NCBI GenBank assembly: GCA_937876055.1 | Contig: CALEIW010000038.1 | Coordinates: forward strand, 1-10,747 | Length of the DNA stretch: 10,747 nt | Direction: 5' to 3' | Source: an uncultured euryarchaeote | GTDB taxonomy: Archaea; Thermoplasmatota; Poseidoniia; Poseidoniales; Thalassarchaeaceae | Shown: positions 6,878 to 10,747 of the stretch, in pieces | How positions within the stretch are numbered: position 1 is the first letter of the stretch | How the letters are laid out: each line of letters begins with the position of its first letter | The notes under the pieces: generated by a model | Seen by the model: the letters and a program-made list of their open reading frames with translations, nothing else | Databases searched by the model: none | What the model was told of the DNA's origin: nothing | Program-made: the position numbers and the translations under genes

Positions 6878-9800
6878 TCTGGTGAGCCGGAAGAGTTGCC
6901 AAATGAACCAACTCGATTTCCTACGGCGAACGGAACTATCGATGATAGTGACGCTCAGACTCTACTTACGAACCTGAATGCAAACAATCCAATCGATGTC
7001 ATGGGGGTAATGGATGACTCGAATAGGATACACCTTGTTTGGATTGAGAATACTAGCATACCATTGCTAAGATATGCACTAATTCAGATTTCAACCGGTG
7101 TTGACACGGTTCTAATTTCAACAACTCAGGTCGGGGGCTCTAATGCATCATCTCTATCTGGCCCTTCGATGGTAATCGACTCACAAGGTAGAGCACACAT
7201 CGTTTGGGAAGTCACAGATACGGATATTCTCTACACATTATTGGATCCTTCAGAAGACGACTTAGACGGTTCCTCTGGTGATATACAGAACATGACTATT
7301 GCATCCCATACCGTTGCCGATGGCAGCGGAACTCGTAATTCCCCAGACATTGCTGTAGATTCATACGATGCAGTACACATTGTCTGGGTGGATACATACG
7401 ATCCACAGGGCTTGTACTTCGGTAGTCCTCTAATTTACTACTGCATGCTTTCCCATGATGCAAACAATGGCTTCCAAGTTCTAATCAATTCTACAATGGT
7501 CACACCAGCCTTGGGACACAGAGGCAATCCAGCAATCAGCATCGGTGCAAACAACACTGCGGTTATCGTTTGGGAAGATACCAGAGGTTCCATAGTTGAA
7601 TACGTTGGACTTCTCGATTCATCCGGTTCAATGACAACCGAGTGGGCCGATATGTGTGCAGTATTCTACGGTGGAGTTCTGACAACAGGCGAGAACTTTG
7701 CTGGAATCAAGCCAATGCTTGAAGCCGCAAATATCACTGTTCTAGAAACATTATACACACTCAGTGGAAATATGCACAATGCCAATCAGCATTCCAATTG
7801 CGCTAATGCAATCACCACTGGCGACGATGGTTCGAATGGACCGCGTTCTACATATCTTGGTCAAAATACCACCGACACAACTGGTGGAATCAGACCGCTG
7901 ACAGAAGTAATGTTCAATGGTTCAGCACTATCGATCCCATCCGATTGGGGCTATAACTCTGAGATGTGGGGCCCTGGTTCGACCTGGGCATGTGAGTCAT
8001 GGAGAGACGCTTCAGGCTCGATGCCAGGAAACCCTGCAACCCTCGCAGATCACGAGTGGAATCCAAACGCTACAAAATTGGTGATACCAGTATCCGACGA
8101 AGGTCCATTTGGTGGATCACCAGCGCTCAATGCCGATGATTACCAAAGTATCGACGAGGCACACGATGCTTGCTTGCAAGCAGGCATAACTCCAGTTCCT
8201 GTTGCAGGTACTACTTCCTATGGTCCAAATACCAATACAAACGAAGATACAAGCGTGCGTTACCACATGATGAATCTCGCTCATTGTCCTGACATGAACA
8301 ATATCGGTATACACACACGTACTTGCGATGGTACATCTGTACGAAATACCAGTGCCGGTGGAGAACTATTCTACTATCCTACAGAAGAACTAACTGAATT
8401 CCACGGAGACTTCGAAGTCGGGTATATCGCTAATGGATGGACACAAGTCGGCCCGAGCAACTACTGGTGGTTTGCCCAAAGTGATCGAATCATTGATGGA
8501 AATTACTCCGCTCAATCAGGTAACCTGACTCACAATCAACACTCAACTCTAGAATACGCTGGAGCAATGGCATCGGGAACTCTATCTTTCAATTACTCAG
8601 TATCCAGCGAGGCAAACTACGACTATCTCTTGTTCTGTATTGATAACCCAAATTGCTCGACAAGCTCCTTCACATCCGCTTGGTCTGGAGAAAGTAACGG
8701 CACCTATACGGCAACGGTTTCACCTGGATATCACACATACACTTGGAAGTACGTCAAGGACCATACAGTATCGCATGGAAACGACTCCGCATGGATTGAT
8801 AACGTACAGCTTCCAATTGCTTCATACACTGAAGAAATGAACAATATGGTGAGTGCAATTATCAACATTACAACAGGAAGTGGAGCGACCAACACCTTCC
8901 TCACTGTCTTGAACCCTTACTCAATTCTCTCAAATCCAAGGTCTACTTGGTCCGTGGGAGATTCCGGACATACCATTGATGAAAATACAGGTCAATATCA
9001 GGAAGATATCGGGCCAGATACCGATTGGTATTGGAGAGAAGATGGTGGTGGCTGGGATACTGTCGGCCACCTAGTATTGGTCAATGACACTCAGATTTCC
9101 AAGGGGCATGGTTGGGCATTAAATCCGGACGTCAATGTTGACGATGACGGTAACATCCACATTGTTTGGATCGATGGAAGAAGCGAATTTCCTTCCAAAG
9201 ATGGACCAAGTCAACTGCACTATATGCAACTTGATCCAGATAGACAGGGTGAACTTGACGGAGAGCCTAACGGGCTTGTATTGTCAGAAGTATCTACTGT
9301 GAAAGACACTGCAGTACTTTCCTCTAACCTGATTTGGGGAGCAAATCCAAGGGTCGATTTCGACCGAGATAATTCGATCCATATCACTTGGTTTGAAACA
9401 GGTGCAAAGTGGGATTCTGATGTTGTTGAACTTCGCTGGACTCGAATCCAATCTCCAGTGATGAATGGCTTGGAGGAATTACCATTGAATCGTTATCTTA
9501 CTCAAGCATACAGTGTCGTAAATACTCGAACAATCACAAGCAGTTCAGATAATTTGATGGGAATCTTTGGAAGTGAATTCGATGCTAGCGCCCAACCTAT
9601 TGTCAAGTTCGCTTGGCCTGAGCGAACAATCGCTTGGACAGCAAATGATTGCACTGATGACGAATTTTTAGTTAACAAGTGGGATGTTTGCATGTGGAGC
9701 GAAGATCTATACGATATGTCACTAAATCTCGAACCAACTGAAACTGGCTACGTTACGATTCAACCGGATCAATCGATAGAAGTGGAAATGAATCTACGTC

Positions 9801-10747
9801 CAATACAAATTCCCGGCGAGGTTGACATAGTTACAATCGATCTTGAGGGTACACTCGATCTATGGGACATTACAGCTGGATTTGGAGACAACTATCAATC
9901 TTCAACCTCGATTGCAGAGGGTACTTTGGAAGAGGTCAAATTACTAATTCGAGCGCCCGATATTCGTCTAGTGAACGATGATCAGTCCTTTGATGTTATA
10001 GTAAAGGTTCAATCCACTTCAGACCAGTTTGCAAATGCTGAACAATTGGTAAGAATCAATCTAGTCAATGATCACGATTGGAATGACGACGACCAAGATG
10101 GAATCTTGGATGAGCATGATCTATGTCAATTCGGTGAGAGTGGCTGGGAATCAACAGCCATGACTGATTACGATGGAGATGGCTGTAGAGACCAGACAGA
10201 GGACCTCGATGACGATAATGATGGGGTCGAGGATGCTCTAGATGAATGCCCAACCGGCATGATGAATCCAGATAGAATCGACGCAGATTTCGATGGTTGT
10301 GATGATAATCTAGAAGATACAGATATCGATGGCGACTTAGTACCAAACCACGAAGACCTCTGTCCAGATGGTGCACAATACTGGAATACATATTCAACCG
10401 ACTACGATGGAGATGGATGTCGAGATATGGATGAGGACGACAACGATGATAACGATCCATATCTCGATGTTTACGATGACTGTCCAACAGGAGTAATTGG
10501 TTGGACCGGAGCGGCATACGATCACGATTCAGATGGCTGTCAAGACCACGAGGAAGACTTAGACGACGATAACGATGGAGTTCTAGATAGAGAGGATTCC
10601 TGTCCATATGGAATGCTAGATTGGACCTCTAATCTGATTAGTGACCAAGATGGAGATGGCTGTAATGATGTATACGAAGACGCCGACGTTGATGACGACG
10701 GAGTACTCGACATCGAGGATTCTTGCACGTCAGGAAAATTCGCATGG
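6749..10747 (+). CDS. Giant secreted vWA/MAM-like/Asp-Cys repeat protein, partial (3' end outside window)
   Basis: An open frame of 1333 codons with no stop before the window end. The ATG at 6749 gives an N-terminus with a basic stretch (RIEIK) and a hydrophobic core (about 22-43) ending near AASG, a Sec-type signal peptide. Read in order: four propeller-like repeats with an IHIVW core (94-98, 149-153, 209-213, 271-275); a vWA domain with MIDAS motif DSSGSM (290-295); a MAM/jelly-roll-like domain (about 551-690); two more IH-I/T-W repeats (803-807, 877-881); a beta-sandwich (about 988-1110); and Asp/Cys repeats (1111-1333). Many Asn-X-Ser/Thr sites suggest a glycosylated surface protein. No membrane anchor or sorting signal is seen in the visible part. 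A GTG at 6725 is an alternative in-frame start. No Shine-Dalgarno or clear TATA box precedes the gene. The function is unknown; adhesion or calcium-dependent matrix/ligand binding is an inference from the domains. Confidence 0.88.
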   Translation, partial: MVGSLTPNLSAENNRIEIKQTQLAATLALLMLSALLAPSLLAASGEPEELPNEPTRFPTANGTIDDSDAQTLLTNLNANNPIDVMGVMDDSNRIHLVWIENTSIPLLRYALIQISTGVDTVLISTTQVGGSNASSLSGPSMVIDSQGRAHIVWEVTDTDILYTLLDPSEDDLDGSSGDIQNMTIASHTVADGSGTRNSPDIAVDSYDAVHIVWVDTYDPQGLYFGSPLIYYCMLSHDANNGFQVLINSTMVTPALGHRGNPAISIGANNTAVIVWEDTRGSIVEYVGLLDSSGSMTTEWADMCAVFYGGVLTTGENFAGIKPMLEAANITVLETLYTLSGNMHNANQHSNCANAITTGDDGSNGPRSTYLGQNTTDTTGGIRPLTEVMFNGSALSIPSDWGYNSEMWGPGSTWACESWRDASGSMPGNPATLADHEWNPNATKLVIPVSDEGPFGGSPALNADDYQSIDEAHDACLQAGITPVPVAGTTSYGPNTNTNEDTSVRYHMMNLAHCPDMNNIGIHTRTCDGTSVRNTSAGGELFYYPTEELTEFHGDFEVGYIANGWTQVGPSNYWWFAQSDRIIDGNYSAQSGNLTHNQHSTLEYAGAMASGTLSFNYSVSSEANYDYLLFCIDNPNCSTSSFTSAWSGESNGTYTATVSPGYHTYTWKYVKDHTVSHGNDSAWIDNVQLPIASYTEEMNNMVSAIINITTGSGATNTFLTVLNPYSILSNPRSTWSVGDSGHTIDENTGQYQEDIGPDTDWYWREDGGGWDTVGHLVLVNDTQISKGHGWALNPDVNVDDDGNIHIVWIDGRSEFPSKDGPSQLHYMQLDPDRQGELDGEPNGLVLSEVSTVKDTAVLSSNLIWGANPRVDFDRDNSIHITWFETGAKWDSDVVELRWTRIQSPVMNGLEELPLNRYLTQAYSVVNTRTITSSSDNLMGIFGSEFDASAQPIVKFAWPERTIAWTANDCTDDEFLVNKWDVCMWSEDLYDMSLNLEPTETGYVTIQPDQSIEVEMNLRPIQIPGEVDIVTIDLEGTLDLWDITAGFGDNYQSSTSIAEGTLEEVKLLIRAPDIRLVNDDQSFDVIVKVQSTSDQFANAEQLVRINLVNDHDWNDDDQDGILDEHDLCQFGESGWESTAMTDYDGDGCRDQTEDLDDDNDGVEDALDECPTGMMNPDRIDADFDGCDDNLEDTDIDGDLVPNHEDLCPDGAQYWNTYSTDYDGDGCRDMDEDDNDDNDPYLDVYDDCPTGVIGWTGAAYDHDSDGCQDHEEDLDDDNDGVLDREDSCPYGMLDWTSNLISDQDGDGCNDVYEDADVDDDGVLDIEDSCTSGKFAW
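7601..8884 (+). other. vWA-like domain of the giant protein, with a long loop and an inserted domain
   Basis: Residues about 285-712. The opening strand YVGLLD leads into DSSGSM (290-295), which fits the MIDAS pattern D-x-S-x-S. A long Trp/Asn-rich loop follows (about 340-440). KLVIPVSDEGPF (443-454) fits the central strand carrying the MIDAS Asp. AHDACLQAGITPVPVAG (471-487) fits the helix and next strand, and SAGGELFYYPTEEL (535-548) fits the 'GGxxFxA' end strand. The last helix appears only after the inserted MAM-like domain, as TEEMNNMVSAIINI (694-707). The assignment rests on strand and helix order and MIDAS residues, not on a profile search. Confidence 0.65.
8399..8818 (+). other. MAM/jelly-roll-like domain of the giant protein
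   Basis: Residues about 551-690. The pattern is DFEVG, a Gly-Trp turn, WWFAQSD, DGNYSAQSG, SGTLSFNYSVSSE, NYDYLLFCIDN, a W-S-G turn, YHTYTWKYVKDHTV, then a closing AWIDNVQLP. This order of strands is that of MAM-like and related carbohydrate- or protein-binding beta-sandwich domains of secreted proteins. Two cysteines lie close together at CIDNPNC. Ligand is unknown. Confidence 0.65.
9710..10078 (+). other. Beta-sandwich domain before the Asp/Cys repeats
   Basis: Residues about 988-1110. Alternating hydrophobic strands (MSLNLEP, VTIQPDQSIEVEMNL, VDIVTIDLEG, EEVKLLIRAPD, FDVIVKVQST) and a C-terminal strand LVRINLVND give the look of an Ig-like or NEW3-like module that often spaces domains in archaeal and bacterial surface proteins. 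No sharper identity can be given by eye. Confidence 0.45.
10079..10747 (+). repeat. Asp/Cys repeats, at least six units of 38-41 residues, likely calcium-binding
   Basis: Units begin near residues 1111, 1152, 1190, 1230, 1270 and 1311. Each has an Asp-rich stretch of the type DDDNDGVxDxxDxC, then a CP-G turn and a spacer usually with Trp or Thr-Ser, then DxDGDGCxDxxED. The Asp pattern resembles thrombospondin type 3 calcium-binding repeats. Most units have two cysteines about 20 residues apart that could form one disulfide. The array continues past the window end. At DNA level the copies have diverged, so this is an old protein repeat rather than a recent tandem duplication. The unusually long antisense open frames here come from the skewed codons. 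Confidence 0.8.

Noticed and set aside
8117..8840. Short open frames in other frames within the giant protein gene
   Set aside because: The main frame is continuous from 6749 to the window end with clear domains, so these are incidental.
10065..10607. Long open frame on the minus strand (180 codons), very rich in His, Arg, Leu and Tyr
   Set aside because: It is antisense to the Asp-rich repeats. GAT/GAC and GGA codons read backwards give few stops and an odd composition; it has no recognisable domain.
10079..10747. Possible CRISPR or tandem DNA repeat
   Set aside because: The repetition is at protein level with diverged codons inside a continuous reading frame; no identical spaced direct repeats are present.

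Overview
The window most resembles a genome fragment of a marine planktonic euryarchaeon, probably Marine Group II / Candidatus Poseidoniales or a close relative. The evidence is a recognisable archaea-specific phosphopantothenate synthetase (4-phosphopantoate--beta-alanine ligase), a small protein resembling the KEOPS subunit Pcc1, a TATA box placed for a leaderless transcript, few bacterial-style ribosome binding sites, and a giant secreted protein ending in Asp-rich 'DDDNDG' repeats of the kind I associate with these organisms. The lineage call is inference from family recognition; no search was run.

Layout. Positions 2-409 (+) hold the C-terminal end of an isocitrate/isopropylmalate-type dehydrogenase. 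It converges, with a 7-bp overlap, on a tight five-gene minus-strand cluster (3601 down to 403). In transcription order the cluster encodes a glutaredoxin/GST-like protein of the prostaglandin-E-synthase-2 type, a Pcc1-like protein, NadC (NAD synthesis), phosphopantothenate synthetase (CoA synthesis) and a DsrE-like protein. A 132-bp divergent intergenic region (3602-3733) carries a clear archaeal promoter for metK. MetK (3734-4972, +) is of the bacterial type, not the divergent archaeal type. It is followed at close range by an ABC-F ATPase (5010-6665, +), probably co-transcribed. After an 83-bp gap, a very large secreted protein begins at 6749 and stays open to the window end (at least 1333 residues).

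The left two thirds are housekeeping metabolism: cofactor synthesis (NAD, CoA, S-adenosylmethionine), possible tRNA modification, redox functions and translation-associated ABC-F. The right third is a surface or secreted protein. I read it as a signal peptide, beta-propeller-like repeats, a von Willebrand factor A (vWA) domain with a MIDAS motif, a MAM/jelly-roll-like domain apparently inserted inside the vWA domain, two more propeller-like repeats, a beta-sandwich, and at least six 38-41-residue Asp/Cys repeats likely to bind calcium. This nested architecture is the most unusual thing in the window. I saw no rRNA, tRNA, CRISPR array, insertion sequence or defence system.
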